Below, in pieces: positions 17,790 to 26,170 of a stretch of DNA of 64,000 nucleotides. The translations under genes were made by a program, and so were the position numbers. Origin of the DNA: an uncultured Clostridia bacterium. Lineage in GTDB: Bacteria > Bacillota > Clostridia > Christensenellales > CAG-314. Position 1 is the first letter of the stretch, and the number at the start of each line of letters is the position of its first letter. The notes beneath the pieces are model-generated. The model was not told the origin of the DNA. It did not search any database and worked only from the letters and a program-made list of their open reading frames with translations. The stretch spans positions 1-64,000 of the forward strand of contig CANRFV010000003.1 of the NCBI GenBank assembly GCA_947629985.1. Reading direction: 5' to 3'.

Positions 17790-18848
17790 TCAGGAGCGTT
17801 TGAGCAGGGCTTGGGCGGATACGGCAATGCCGTCGCCGTTACCCAGCGCGCCAAGATGTTCCGTAGTTGTGGCGCTGATATTTACGCAGGAAACGGGCAC
17901 GTCGAGTATGCGAGACAAAACGCGCGCCATTTGGTCCGTATGGGGTGAAATTTTGGGTTGTTGGCATATTACCACAGCCGATACGTTTACCACTTCGTAA
18001 CCCTTTTGCGCCGCCAAACGGACGCAGCGCGCCAACAGTTGCGTGCTGTCCGCGCCGAGATAGGCAGGGTCGGTATCGGGAAATTGATGTCCTATATCCT
18101 TGTTGTCGCTTGCGGACAACACTGCGTCGCATATAGCGTGGCACAGTGCGTCTGCATCGGAATGTCCCGCCAATTTGTACGCGTAGGGAATGGTTACGCC
18201 GCCGAGAATTACGCCGCTGCCCCGTTCGAAAGGATGCACGTCGAAGCCGACGCCCGTTTTGTACTCGGGCAGATCGCTCGGATAGGTTATTTTGGTATTG
18301 GAGCGGTCGCCGTCCGTGAAATGAACGTCTCCGTAAACGTCGAAAAACAGCGTGCTTTCGTCGGGATATTCGCGTTGGGCGCGTTGATAAGCCGCGCGCA
18401 GCCGCGCAATATCGAAAACCTGCGGAGTTTGCACGGTAAACAGCGCGTTGCGGTCTGTCTGAGCCAATTTGCCGTCAATATCGCTCCACACCGTGTCGGT
18501 TACGGGCAAACGCGGTACTGCGCTGCCGTATTTTTCGGCACAGTCGTACAATCGGCGTACAAATTTGCGCGAGATAAATGGGCGCGCGCCGTCGTGTACG
18601 GCTACAACGCCCTGTTCTGCGTCGGATAGCGCGCTTAAACCGTTGGCAACCGACAAAAATCGCGTTGCTCCGCTCGGCGCGTAAATTGCGCCGTCTACGC
18701 GTCTGCCGACGGTTACCACTTTGTCCGCAACGTTCAAAAAAACTTCCGCAGAGCGCGCAAAAACGTCTTTGTCCAATATTTTACGCGACAGTTTGTCGTC
18801 GCCGAAGCGCCGAGACGTGCCGCCGCCCACCACAATTGCGTATCTCAT
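17790..18848 (-). CDS. ispDF: Bifunctional IspD/IspF of the MEP isoprenoid pathway
   Basis: Makes CDP-ME (IspD) and ME-cyclodiphosphate (IspF) for isoprenoid synthesis. IspD covers about 1-195 ('GGGTSRRFGDDKLSRKI' nucleotide site, 'VHDGARPF'), somewhat shorter than free-standing IspD. IspF covers about 196-352: metal ligands in 'GVGFDVHPF' and 'GHSDADALCHAICDA', then 'DIGHQFPDTDP' and 'ATTTEHLGALGNGDGIA'. The ATG at 18848 overlaps the TGA of rqcP, implying coupled translation. It is last in the dnaX-ybaB-recR-rqcP-ispDF run. Confidence 0.95.
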   Translation of the reverse strand: MRYAIVVGGGTSRRFGDDKLSRKILDKDVFARSAEVFLNVADKVVTVGRRVDGAIYAPSGATRFLSVANGLSALSDAEQGVVAVHDGARPFISRKFVRRLYDCAEKYGSAVPRLPVTDTVWSDIDGKLAQTDRNALFTVQTPQVFDIARLRAAYQRAQREYPDESTLFFDVYGDVHFTDGDRSNTKITYPSDLPEYKTGVGFDVHPFERGSGVILGGVTIPYAYKLAGHSDADALCHAICDAVLSASDNKDIGHQFPDTDPAYLGADSTQLLARCVRLAAQKGYEVVNVSAVVICQQPKISPHTDQMARVLSRILDVPVSCVNISATTTEHLGALGNGDGIAVSAQALLKRS

Positions 18849-19093
18849 CACTCGGTTACGATTTCGTACATTTCGTCGGCTTCGTCCTTTTTGACGGTTT
18901 CTTTCAACTGCTTTACTCTGAAAGTAAGTTGCGCCGCGGCAAAATGCACGCAGACCAAATCGCCGGGTTTAAGTTGACAACCCGGTTTGGCGGGACGTCC
19001 GTTGACGTCCACTTTGCCCGCATCGCACGCTTCCTGCGCGACGGTGCGACGTTTGAGTATTCGCGAAACTTTCAAAAATTTGTCCAATCTCAT
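18848..19093 (-). CDS. rqcP: S4-domain RNA-binding protein RqcP-like
   Basis: An 81-residue S4 protein with the family's opening 'MRLDKFLKVSRILKRRTVAQEACDAGKV' region and 'DVNGRPAKPG'. In Bacillus, RqcP (YabO) acts with RqcH in C-terminal alanine tailing of stalled nascent chains on 50S subunits. RqcH is not in this window. The start at 19093 fits the domain, but no Shine-Dalgarno is evident. Confidence 0.85.
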   Translation of the reverse strand: MRLDKFLKVSRILKRRTVAQEACDAGKVDVNGRPAKPGCQLKPGDLVCVHFAAAQLTFRVKQLKETVKKDEADEMYEIVTE

Positions 19094-19119
19094 AGCGAAA
19101 AACAATTACTTGCACTAAA

Positions 19120-19710
19120 TCATACTTCGCGGCGGTTGGCAAACGCGCGCGACAATGTTACTTCGTCGGCGTACTGCAATTCGCTGCCTATCGATATGCC
19201 CTGCGCAAGGCGCGTAACTTTTATTCCGTATTGCTTTACAAAACGGGCGATGTACGTTGCGGTTGCTTCGCCTTCGGCGGAAGTATCGGTTGCCAAAATA
19301 ACTTCCTTTACGTCCGCTGTAAGACGTTTGAACAACTGCGCCATACGCAGATCTTCTATGCCGACGCCTTTGAGCGGGCTTAAAACGCCGCCCAACACGT
19401 GGTATACGCCGTGATATTCGCCCAAACGCTCTATTGCCATTACATCCTTGGCTTCCTGCACCACGCATATTACGGAGCGATCGCGCGCGGCGCAAATTCG
19501 GCACGGGTCGCGGTCGGTATAATTGCCGCAAACCGAACATATATGTACTTTTTGTTTGGCGTCGGTCAACGCCGCGGCAAATTCTGCCGCTTCCTGCTCG
19601 GTCATAGACAGCACCGTAAGCGCGTACCGCTGAGCGGTTTTTGCCCCTACGCCCGGCAATTTGCAAAACTCGCGAATGAGTTTTTCGATAGGTTCGATGT
19701 AATCAGCCAT
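19120..19710 (-). CDS. recR: Recombination protein RecR
   Basis: Part of the RecFOR system that loads RecA at gaps. The 196 residues have the helix-hairpin-helix ('LPGVGAKTAQRYA'), a four-cysteine zinc finger ('CSVCGNYTDRDPCRIC'), and a Toprim domain (about 78-170, 'ICVVQEAKDVMAIE', 'ILATDTSAEGEATA'). It starts 2 nt after the ybaB stop, in the conserved dnaX-ybaB-recR order. Confidence 0.97.
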   Translation of the reverse strand: MADYIEPIEKLIREFCKLPGVGAKTAQRYALTVLSMTEQEAAEFAAALTDAKQKVHICSVCGNYTDRDPCRICAARDRSVICVVQEAKDVMAIERLGEYHGVYHVLGGVLSPLKGVGIEDLRMAQLFKRLTADVKEVILATDTSAEGEATATYIARFVKQYGIKVTRLAQGISIGSELQYADEVTLSRAFANRREV

Positions 19711-19711
19711 A

Positions 19712-20059
19712 TTACAGCAACCCTTTCATTGCGGCAAACGGAGCCATAATGCGGTCTTCTTCTTGCTGTGCCTTGGAATATGCGTCGTTTATCGCCGCCA
19801 AAACAAGGTCTTCCAACATTTCGACGTCGTCGGGATCGCACGCTTCGGGCTTGACGCGCACGCCGAGAACGGTCTTTTTGCCGTTGCAGGTTACCGTAAC
19901 CAAGCCGCCGCCCGCGCTGCCCGTAACTTCGAGTTCTTCAAGTTGCTGTTGCGCTTCCTGCAACTTTTGTTGCATTTGCTGGGCTTGTTTCATCAAATTT
20001 TGCATTCCGCCGCCGCCATAACCGCCGCCGGCGCCGTTGTATCCGTATTTGTTTCCCAT
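19712..20059 (-). CDS. ybaB: YbaB/EbfC nucleoid-associated protein
   Basis: A 115-residue DNA-binding protein. It has a glycine-rich start ('[14 protein letters not shown]'), a helical stretch ('[20 protein letters not shown]'), and the conserved '[20 protein letters not shown]' strand region. GGGAG precedes the start. It sits between dnaX and recR, as in most bacteria. Confidence 0.94.
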   Translation of the reverse strand: MGNKYGYNGAGGGYGGGGMQNLMKQAQQMQQKLQEAQQQLEELEVTGSAGGGLVTVTCNGKKTVLGVRVKPEACDPDDVEMLEDLVLAAINDAYSKAQQEEDRIMAPFAAMKGLL

Positions 20060-20087
20060 AATATACTCCCGAATATTTTTTACTTGA

Positions 20088-21575
20088 TCAGTTAAATTTT
20101 ACATCCGTGCCCAAAGCGGACAACTGCCTGTCCAATTCGCTTTGAGATGCGGGCTGTTCTTTTACTATAATTACTTTTTTGTCGCACAGCGCCGCCACTT
20201 TGGATTGCAGTAACGCTTTGTACTTGTTTTCGATCAGCCAATACGAGCCTTCAGAACATCTTATTACAAAATTGCGGTCGGCGTCGAACTCCACCTTGAC
20301 GTCGCTCCATACGCCCATAAGCAATGCGTCGTTTGTTTGAGTAAGGGACAATTTGACTCCGCGCCAAATGGACTTGGGGTCGGTTTTGTCCAACACGTAC
20401 AGGCTTTGACTTTCGCCCGAAATGTTGTTGGGCAACTGTTCGATACGCGTAAGACGGCGGTTTAGTCCGTCGTAATCCACTTCGCCCGTGGACGATGCTA
20501 CTTTGAGCGCGGTCGCTTCGAACAACATAAGCGGCGAAAGGGCGTATTTAAGCCCGTTTTCGATATCCACAAAACAGTTGATTGCGTAAAGCAACTTTTT
20601 TACGTCGGTTTGCTCGGCAAGTTCTTTAAGCGCGCTGTACCTTTCCTGCGGAAGCATCAGCATAGAATTGGCGTTGGCGCACACCTTGGCGGTAAGCAGA
20701 TCGCGCATATACAGCGCGACGTCCTTGTTAAGGCGCGCAACGTCCTTGCCTTCCGCAACGGCGGAATTTATTTCCGTAAGAATATCCGAAACGGAATTGG
20801 TAAGAATGGCGCGGACCAAACGCACCAGACCTTCCTTGGACGAAGCGCCCAACACGTTGATTACGTCGTTGTAGGTAAGTTCGCCGTTGGATACGGTAAA
20901 ACATCTGTCCGCAATGGAAACGCAGTCGCGCACACTGCCTTCGCCCGCCTGAGCGATGGCTGCAACGGCGTCGTCGGTAAATTTTTTGCCTTCCTTGGTG
21001 TAAATGGACGCCACCAATTGCGCCAGAATGTTTGCCGGCACCAGACGGAAATCGAAACGCATACAGCGCGACAAAATAGTTGCGGGTATTTTGTGTACTT
21101 CGGTTGTACACAAAATAAATATTGCGTGCGCGGGCGGCTCTTCCAACGTTTTGAGCAGGGCGTTGAACGCACCCGACGACAACATATGAACTTCGTCGAT
21201 GATGTACACCTTGTATTTGCCGTTTACGGGCGGATATTGCACCTTTTCGCGGATATCGCGCGCGTAATCTACGCCGTTGTTGCTTGCGGCGTCCATTTCG
21301 ATAATGTCGAGATTGGCGTTGCCCGATGTACGGCACACGGCGCACTCGCCGCACGGATTGCCGTTGTGTTCCTTGGCGTGCGGACAGTTGACCGCGCGGG
21401 CAAAGATCTTGGCAGTGCTGGTTTTGCCCGTGCCCCGCGTACCCGTAAACAGGTATGCGTGAGTAACCTTGTCCTGCATTATCTGGTTGCGCAAAGTGTC
21501 GGTTATGTGTTGTTGTCCCACTACTTCGTCGAAGTTTTGCGGGCGATATTTGCGATACAACGCCACATAATTCAT
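20088..21575 (-). CDS. dnaX: DNA polymerase III subunit tau/gamma
   Basis: Clamp-loader ATPase of the replisome. Walker A '[12 protein letters not shown]' lies near residue 46, a zinc module with four cysteines follows ('[18 protein letters not shown]'), and Walker B/sensor motifs are '[10 protein letters not shown]' and '[10 protein letters not shown]'. At 495 residues it is shorter than many tau proteins, so the C-terminal polymerase-binding part may be reduced. I saw no SRP RNA gene next to it. Confidence 0.96.
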   Translation of the reverse strand: MNYVALYRKYRPQNFDEVVGQQHITDTLRNQIMQDKVTHAYLFTGTRGTGKTSTAKIFARAVNCPHAKEHNGNPCGECAVCRTSGNANLDIIEMDAASNNGVDYARDIREKVQYPPVNGKYKVYIIDEVHMLSSGAFNALLKTLEEPPAHAIFILCTTEVHKIPATILSRCMRFDFRLVPANILAQLVASIYTKEGKKFTDDAVAAIAQAGEGSVRDCVSIADRCFTVSNGELTYNDVINVLGASSKEGLVRLVRAILTNSVSDILTEINSAVAEGKDVARLNKDVALYMRDLLTAKVCANANSMLMLPQERYSALKELAEQTDVKKLLYAINCFVDIENGLKYALSPLMLFEATALKVASSTGEVDYDGLNRRLTRIEQLPNNISGESQSLYVLDKTDPKSIWRGVKLSLTQTNDALLMGVWSDVKVEFDADRNFVIRCSEGSYWLIENKYKALLQSKVAALCDKKVIIVKEQPASQSELDRQLSALGTDVKFN

Positions 21576-21619
21576 ATTACCACCTCTTTGTAAAAATTTG
21601 CAGCCGCATTTGCGGCGAT

Positions 21620-22162
21620 TTATTTTGTATTGTACTCCGCCAACTTGCGGCGCGCGCGTTGCAATGCGCCGTCTACCGCTTTGCGGCTTTTGTCTACCTG
21701 ACGCGCAATATCGTTATACGTGTAACCCGACGCAAACAGCAGTACCACGCGGCGTTCCAAATCGGTAAGTTGCTCGTCCATAACGCTCAACATATTTTGG
21801 GCGGATTCGATGGTCAGCAACCTGTCCAACGGGTCGTTGCCGTCGGTTACGGTAGAAACAGCGTCTAAACCGACGCATTCGGAAAGCACTTTTTGGTTGG
21901 CTCCGTTGTCGCGCTTTACCGCGTCCAATATCTGGCTGAGTACGCACAGCCGCACAAACGACGGAAAGGGTCCCTTGTTTTCGTCGTAATACTTTACGGC
22001 ATAGTAAAGCCCCAACATACCTTCTTGCAGCAGGTCGTCCTTGTTGCCGCCCACCAAGTAAAATTTGTTGGCGTAATAACGTATTAGCCCTTTGTAATCG
22101 CTTACCAATTGTTCGATCGCTTCCGAATCGTCTTGCTTGGCGCGTATGATCAGTTCTTCCAA
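21620..22162 (-). CDS. sigH: RNA polymerase sigma factor, SigH-like
   Basis: A 180-residue sigma-70 family protein: region 2 ('LIRYYANKFYLVGGNKDDLLQEGMLGLYYAVK', about 27-58) and region 4 ('LTDLERRVVLLFASGYTYNDIARQVDKSRKAVDGALQRAR', about 130-170). The SigH assignment rests on similarity and on the neighbours: mrnC and rlmB lie immediately upstream, as in the Bacillus mrnC-rlmB-yacP-sigH cluster (yacP is absent here). SigH starts the sporulation programme, which fits the spoIVF genes further along. Confidence 0.87.
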   Translation of the reverse strand: MEELIIRAKQDDSEAIEQLVSDYKGLIRYYANKFYLVGGNKDDLLQEGMLGLYYAVKYYDENKGPFPSFVRLCVLSQILDAVKRDNGANQKVLSECVGLDAVSTVTDGNDPLDRLLTIESAQNMLSVMDEQLTDLERRVVLLFASGYTYNDIARQVDKSRKAVDGALQRARRKLAEYNTK

Positions 22163-22165
22163 AAT

Positions 22166-22867
22166 TTATCCTCTTTGCCGTACCGCTTCGTACAAGGCAA
22201 TGCCGCACGCAACCGAAGCGTTTAGCGAATTTACTTTGCCTTTGAGTTTGAGCGACACAACGCCGTCGCAACATTTTTTTGTATATGCGCTTACGCCGCT
22301 GCCTTCGCCGCCCACAACTATGCCTACGGCTCCGCTCAGATCCGCTTTGCCTATTTCTTCGCCGTCCATATCCAGCGCGTATACCCACACGCCGTTTTCC
22401 TGCAATTGTTTTATTGCGTTGTTTATATTTGTTACGCGGGCAATTTTGATATGCGCAACCGCCCCCGCCGAACAGCGCACCACCGTATCGGTTACGGCAA
22501 CCTGCCTGTTGCGACCTATTATTATGCCGTCTACGCCGGCGCACTCGCACGAGCGGATTATACTGCCGAAATTGTGCGGATCGTTAATTCCGTCCAATAT
22601 TACCGCAAACGGCTTGTCGGACGACGACAAAATGTCCGCCACGTCGCAATATTCGAAGTCGGTAACGTCGGCAATGTACCCTTGATGTTTGCCGTCGGGG
22701 CTGTGCTTGTCCAACAGATCCCTGTCTACATAGGTGATTTTTACGCCGCGTTTGCGGGCAAGCGCAATGATGTCGCTGTTGACGCCCTTTGCACACATAA
22801 GCGAATTGACGGTTATTTCGTCCGAACGCAACGCCTCGTAAACGCTGTTTTTGCCTTGTATTTTCAT
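22166..22867 (-). CDS. rlmB: 23S rRNA (guanosine-2'-O-)-methyltransferase RlmB
   Basis: A SPOUT-class RNA 2'-O-methyltransferase of 233 residues. The N-terminal substrate-binding domain is followed by the knotted SpoU domain: 'LDGINDPHNFGSIIRSCECAG', 'VVGGEGSGVS' and 'VNSLNASVACGIALYE'. The start at 22867 overlaps the mrnC stop (ATGA). The exact rRNA target is inferred from family and neighbours. Confidence 0.92.
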   Translation of the reverse strand: MKIQGKNSVYEALRSDEITVNSLMCAKGVNSDIIALARKRGVKITYVDRDLLDKHSPDGKHQGYIADVTDFEYCDVADILSSSDKPFAVILDGINDPHNFGSIIRSCECAGVDGIIIGRNRQVAVTDTVVRCSAGAVAHIKIARVTNINNAIKQLQENGVWVYALDMDGEEIGKADLSGAVGIVVGGEGSGVSAYTKKCCDGVVSLKLKGKVNSLNASVACGIALYEAVRQRG

Positions 22868-23250
22868 AAATCGTCCCCCAACAAGGCGCAAATTCGCTCG
22901 GTTTGCCCCGTAAGATACAGGTAACCCAATACCGCTTCCAAACCGGTGGCTTTGCGGTAATCGGCGCCGCTTTGATTTTTTGCCTTGTGATGCGCCTTGC
23001 AGTTACGTCCGCGCAAATAAACGGACTTTTCCTGCTCGGTAAACAGATCCGCCAACTTGTCCGCCAACTGCGCCTGCGCCGCCGCCTTGACGTAATTGCT
23101 GGCGTTGCGGTGCATGCTGTATGCCGTAAGGTCTTGTGCGGCAAGTTTGCTGCGCACATACAAACTGTGAACAGCGTCTCCCACGTGCGCCAACGTAAGC
23201 GCGTTTAGCAGCGCAACCTTGTGCGCCGCAATAGGTGTGCCGAAATCCAT
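22864..23250 (-). CDS. mrnC: Mini-ribonuclease III
   Basis: A 128-residue RNase III catalytic domain without a dsRNA-binding domain; in Bacillus it matures the 23S rRNA ends. It shows 'LAHVGDAVHSLYVR' with the catalytic acidic residue and 'RKATGLEAVLGYLYLTGQ' with the second acidic cluster. It overlaps rlmB by 4 nt, a conserved Firmicute pairing. Confidence 0.94.
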   Translation of the reverse strand: MDFGTPIAAHKVALLNALTLAHVGDAVHSLYVRSKLAAQDLTAYSMHRNASNYVKAAAQAQLADKLADLFTEQEKSVYLRGRNCKAHHKAKNQSGADYRKATGLEAVLGYLYLTGQTERICALLGDDL

Positions 23251-23256
23251 ACGCGA

Positions 23257-23829
23257 TCAGTCTTCCGTAAAGAATTTTTTTGCGTACACTACGGCGCCCG
23301 TAAGATAATCGATATCTTCGTAGCCGCGCTTTAAGTAAAATGCGCGCGCGCCTTCCGCCTTTTGCCCGCATATTATGTACGCGCCTTCCACAAACATACC
23401 GCGCAACTTGTCTTCCAAGGTTTGCACAAGTTGACCGCCCAAACCTTGCCGTTGATATTCGGGCAAAACGTTGAGATGCAGGTGCGCCGTGTAACCTTCG
23501 CGCACGTAACGCTGAGCAACCTTGGTCTCCGCGCCGAAACGGTAATATTCGCCGCCGGAAATTTTGCGCACCAACGGCAGATAAAGTTGCTGCATTTTTT
23601 CTTCGTAATCGTCCAAATCGACGGCGCACAGTATGTAACCTACGGGTACGTCGTTGTCGTCGACAGCCACAAAACAGTAGTCCGATTGATTGTCAAGATA
23701 ATAGTCGCAATACATAGCGCACAACAACGCGCGGTTGGACGGAGTGTCCTCGTCGGCGTACTTGGACGTGGCAACGCATATATCTTGAACGTATCTGAAA
23801 TCCTTTTTGAGATAGGGTCTTACCGTCAT
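23257..23829 (-). CDS. GNAT-family N-acetyltransferase
   Basis: A 190-residue acetyltransferase with the acetyl-CoA pyrophosphate-binding segment 'LNVLPEYQRQGLGGQLVQTL' (about 116-135) and the late 'EGARAFYLKRGYEDI'. The substrate is unknown. The start at 23829 has AAGGAG upstream. It lies 6 bp ahead of mrnC and is probably the first gene of the mrnC-rlmB-sigH transcript. Confidence 0.85.
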   Translation of the reverse strand: MTVRPYLKKDFRYVQDICVATSKYADEDTPSNRALLCAMYCDYYLDNQSDYCFVAVDDNDVPVGYILCAVDLDDYEEKMQQLYLPLVRKISGGEYYRFGAETKVAQRYVREGYTAHLHLNVLPEYQRQGLGGQLVQTLEDKLRGMFVEGAYIICGQKAEGARAFYLKRGYEDIDYLTGAVVYAKKFFTED

Positions 23830-23868
23830 AACTTTTCTCCTTGTGGACATAATATGCCATTTTGTATT

Positions 23869-23897
23869 ATGCTATCACATACGGGCATATTTGTCAA
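23869..23897 (-). promoter_or_regulatory. Promoter of the GNAT-mrnC-rlmB-sigH group
   Basis: On the minus strand, TTGACA (23897-23892), 17 bp, TAGCAT (23874-23869), about 40 bp before the start codon. Confidence 0.65.
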
Positions 23898-23908
23898 GTA
23901 CGACGAGA

Positions 23909-24087
23909 GCGAGTATTGTACGCTTGGCGAACAATACTCGCAGTAAGATTTTGCTGTAAGGCAAATACTTGCCTTACAGCAAAGTGTTATTTTTTCGCCT
24001 GCGGCGAAAAAGTGAGATTTTTCCGCTTTCAGCGGAAAAGTGAGATTATTCGCTAACGCGAATAGTGATATTGTTTGCTGCGCAAAC
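23909..24087 (+). repeat. Modular hairpin array, copy A
   Basis: Six different palindromes in a row, joined by a nearly constant 9-nt linker: 23909-23941 (11-bp stem), 23951-23982 (TTGCTGTAAGGCAA stem), 23992-24010 (TTTTCGCC stem), 24020-24038 (TTTCCGCT), 24048-24063 (ATTCGC) and 24073-24087 (GTTTGC). Linkers are AGTAAGATT, AGTGTTATT, AGTGAGATT twice and AGTGATATT. The third stem and the second stem match those of copy C at 49857-49916 exactly. No reading frame of note. Confidence 0.85.
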
Positions 24088-24129
24088 AGTTGCGGAACCG
24101 TTAATTGAACTATTTTTGCAGACAAAAAA

Positions 24130-24162
24130 ATTATTGCCGAAAAGTTATTGTTCGGCAATAAT
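24130..24162. repeat. Central 12-bp hairpin between the two array copies
   Basis: ATTATTGCCGAA and TTCGGCAATAAT flank a 9-nt loop. A closely related ATTGCCGAAA hairpin follows copy C at 50013-50041, so this is a conserved end part of the element. It could also act as a terminator on the plus strand. Confidence 0.75.
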
Positions 24163-24188
24163 AATTTTCAAATAAAGTCAACCTTAAC

Positions 24189-24318
24189 TTTGCCGTCAGG
24201 CAAAATAACACTTTTCCGCCAACGGCGGAAAAATAACACTCGCCGCAGGCGAATCTCACTTTTCCGTCGCAGACGGAAAAATATAACTGTTTGCGTAGCA
24301 AACACTCGGAGCGAGTGT
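24189..24318 (-). repeat. Modular hairpin array, copy B (opposite orientation)
   Basis: Palindromes at 24189-24204, 24213-24231, 24240-24252, 24261-24279, 24289-24303 and 24302-24318. The linkers read on the minus strand are AGTTATATT, AGTGAGATT, AGTGTTATT and AGTGTTATT, the same 9-mer family as copy A. Copies A and B thus face each other around the hairpin at 24130-24162. Confidence 0.8.
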
Positions 24319-24319
24319 G

Positions 24320-24399
24320 TTCACTGCAAAATAATCTGCAACAAGCGTGCCGCACCTTGTTAGGTGCGGCACGCGAAGTGAAGCCTTTTTGCAGTGAAC
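24320..24399. repeat. Nested inverted repeat, probable terminator of the pseudouridine synthase gene
   Basis: An outer 13-bp pair (GTTCACTGCAAAA / TTTTTGCAGTGAAC) encloses a perfect stem GCGTGCCGCACCT-TGTT-AGGTGCGGCACGC (about 24344-24373). It lies directly after the stop of the gene at 24415. Confidence 0.7.
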
Positions 24400-24414
24400 A
24401 CGCGAGCGATATAT

Positions 24415-25206
24415 TTAATCGAGATTATCCGCAACAACGGGGTTGGTGTACAGCGGCACGCCGTCCGTTTCGCCGTCGTCGCCGTCGGAAAAGTTTTCGA
24501 CATAACGGGCAATATCAAAATTGCTCCACGGCTGTGCGTCGGGCGGATACGCCACAAATACCATACGTTCCTTGGTTACGGGGTGGTTAAATTCCAATTT
24601 GTACGCCCACAGCGCAAGGTTGTGCCCCTTGCCCATTATGTCGCCGCCGTAGCGCACATCGCCGAACACGGGGCAGCCTATTGCGGCAAACTGTACGCGT
24701 ATCTGATGACTGCGCCCGGTACCCAATTGCACTTTTACAAGGCTTAATCGGTCTTGATACGTTTGCAGCGTTTCGTAAGTAAGTTCGGCGCGCTTGGCGT
24801 CGTGATCGCCGAAAGTGGCAACGTACACGTTGTTGGTAAGCGCGTTCTTTTTGAGATAATTTACAAGTTGCGCTTTGCGTTCCTTGGGCACGCCCGTTAC
24901 CGTTGCAAGATACTGCTTGGTAACTTCGCCGTCCGTTATTTGCTTGCACAACCGCTCTGCCGCTTTGCTGTTTTTTGCAAAGACCATTACTCCGCCCGTG
25001 GGACGGTCAAGACGGTGTACCAAGCCCAAATACACGTTGCCCGGCTTGGCGTATTTGTCCTTTATGTAATTTTTGAGCAGCGTAAGCAGGTCGAGATCGC
25101 CGCTGCTGTCCGCCTGACTGGGCAAATTGTGCGGTTTTACCACCACCAACACGCTGTTGTCCTCGTACAACACGGGGACGTCGTCCATTGTAAAAACTTT
25201 TGCCAT
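24415..25206 (-). CDS. RluA-family RNA pseudouridine synthase
   Basis: A 263-residue pseudouridine synthase without an S4 domain. It has the catalytic aspartate motif 'VHRLDRPTGGVMVFAKN' (about 63-79), an early 'NSVLVVVKPHNLPSQ', and 'GTGRSHQIRVQFAAIGCPVFGD'. The RNA target cannot be decided. AAGGAG before the start lies inside the end of the upstream methyltransferase gene, so the two are co-transcribed. The long frame to 25551 is an artefact of an open upstream frame. Confidence 0.92.
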   Translation of the reverse strand: MAKVFTMDDVPVLYEDNSVLVVVKPHNLPSQADSSGDLDLLTLLKNYIKDKYAKPGNVYLGLVHRLDRPTGGVMVFAKNSKAAERLCKQITDGEVTKQYLATVTGVPKERKAQLVNYLKKNALTNNVYVATFGDHDAKRAELTYETLQTYQDRLSLVKVQLGTGRSHQIRVQFAAIGCPVFGDVRYGGDIMGKGHNLALWAYKLEFNHPVTKERMVFVAYPPDAQPWSNFDIARYVENFSDGDDGETDGVPLYTNPVVADNLD

Positions 25207-25208
25207 AA

Positions 25209-26069
25209 TTACTCCTTTGCGGTGTACAGTCCGCTTGCGCCGCAGGGCAACACCGTGCCTTCGTCGGTGGGCAAGCACACTTCGTATGCAACAACGTCGC
25301 CTTGCGGCGGCATGGTAAGTTTGAGCAGATTGCGCAGTACGGCGGGTTGCAAGCCCGTCGTGTACGAATTGAGCAGTACAAACAGCGGATCGTCCGACAA
25401 CACACGACTGCACAGTTGCAAAAAGTCGAAAATGTCGCGTTCGATCTTCCACTCTTCGCCGTTGGCGCCCCGCCCGAAACTGGGCGGATCCAGCACTATT
25501 GCGTCGTAACGGCGTCCGCGGCGTATTTCGCGGGCGACAAATTTGCGGCAATCGTCCACAATATAGCGCACGGGACGGTCGGCAAGGTGGGACAGCGCAA
25601 CGTTTTCGCGCGCGGTATCCACCATATTTTTTGCCGCGTCAACGTGGCACACGCTTGCCCCCGCAGACAAACACGCAACCGTCGCTCCGCCCGTATAAGC
25701 GAACAAATTGAGTACGCTTACGGGGCGGTTGGCAGACTTGATTAAGTCGATCATTGTAGCCCAATTTGCCGCCTGCTCGGGAAAAAGCCCCGTATGCTTG
25801 AAGTTCATCGGGCGCACGTTAAAGCGCAGATCGCGCCACCCCACCACCCAACTGTCGGGCAGGGTCTTGGCAAATTCCCAATGTCCGCCGCCGCTTGAAG
25901 AGCGGATATAACGGGCGTCGGGCTTGCGCACGTCGCCAAGGGGTTGCGCCGCGTGCCATATTACCTGCGGATCGGGGCGCAAAAGCACAACGTCCTTCCA
26001 ACGTTCCAACTTTTCGCCGTCGCCCGTAGCGATTATTTCGTAATCTTTCCATTCGGTGTTGATTTTCAT
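25209..26069 (-). CDS. Class I SAM-dependent methyltransferase, RlmI/RlmL-like
   Basis: A 286-residue methyltransferase. It has SAM-binding 'VLNLFAYTGGATVACLSAGASVCHVDAAKN' in two parts (about 118-147) and the catalytic 'VLDPPSFGRG', the pattern of rRNA C5/N2 methyltransferases related to RlmI and the RlmL C-terminal domain. It lacks a PUA domain. The start at 26069 has no obvious Shine-Dalgarno, so a start a few codons upstream is possible. It ends 2 nt before the pseudouridine synthase, suggesting an RNA-modification operon. Confidence 0.88.
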   Translation of the reverse strand: MKINTEWKDYEIIATGDGEKLERWKDVVLLRPDPQVIWHAAQPLGDVRKPDARYIRSSSGGGHWEFAKTLPDSWVVGWRDLRFNVRPMNFKHTGLFPEQAANWATMIDLIKSANRPVSVLNLFAYTGGATVACLSAGASVCHVDAAKNMVDTARENVALSHLADRPVRYIVDDCRKFVAREIRRGRRYDAIVLDPPSFGRGANGEEWKIERDIFDFLQLCSRVLSDDPLFVLLNSYTTGLQPAVLRNLLKLTMPPQGDVVAYEVCLPTDEGTVLPCGASGLYTAKE

Positions 26070-26170
26070 ACAATGCAAATAAAACATTCTGCCGCCGCAG
26101 TGCAGGCGCGGCGGCAAAGCGCAAAGGCGCGCTGACAATCGGCGGTAGGCAACGTAAATATGCTAAGAGT

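Noticed and set aside
21576-21619. SRP RNA gene upstream of dnaX
   Set aside because: Only 44 bp separate dnaX from sigH, too little space, and no conserved SRP loop is visible.
23909-24318. CRISPR array
   Set aside because: The constant element is only 9 nt and the variable parts are palindromes, not spacers; no cas gene is present.
24415-25551. 378-residue form of the pseudouridine synthase
   Set aside because: The first 115 residues overlap the upstream methyltransferase gene in another frame; the real start at 25206 has a good ribosome-binding site.
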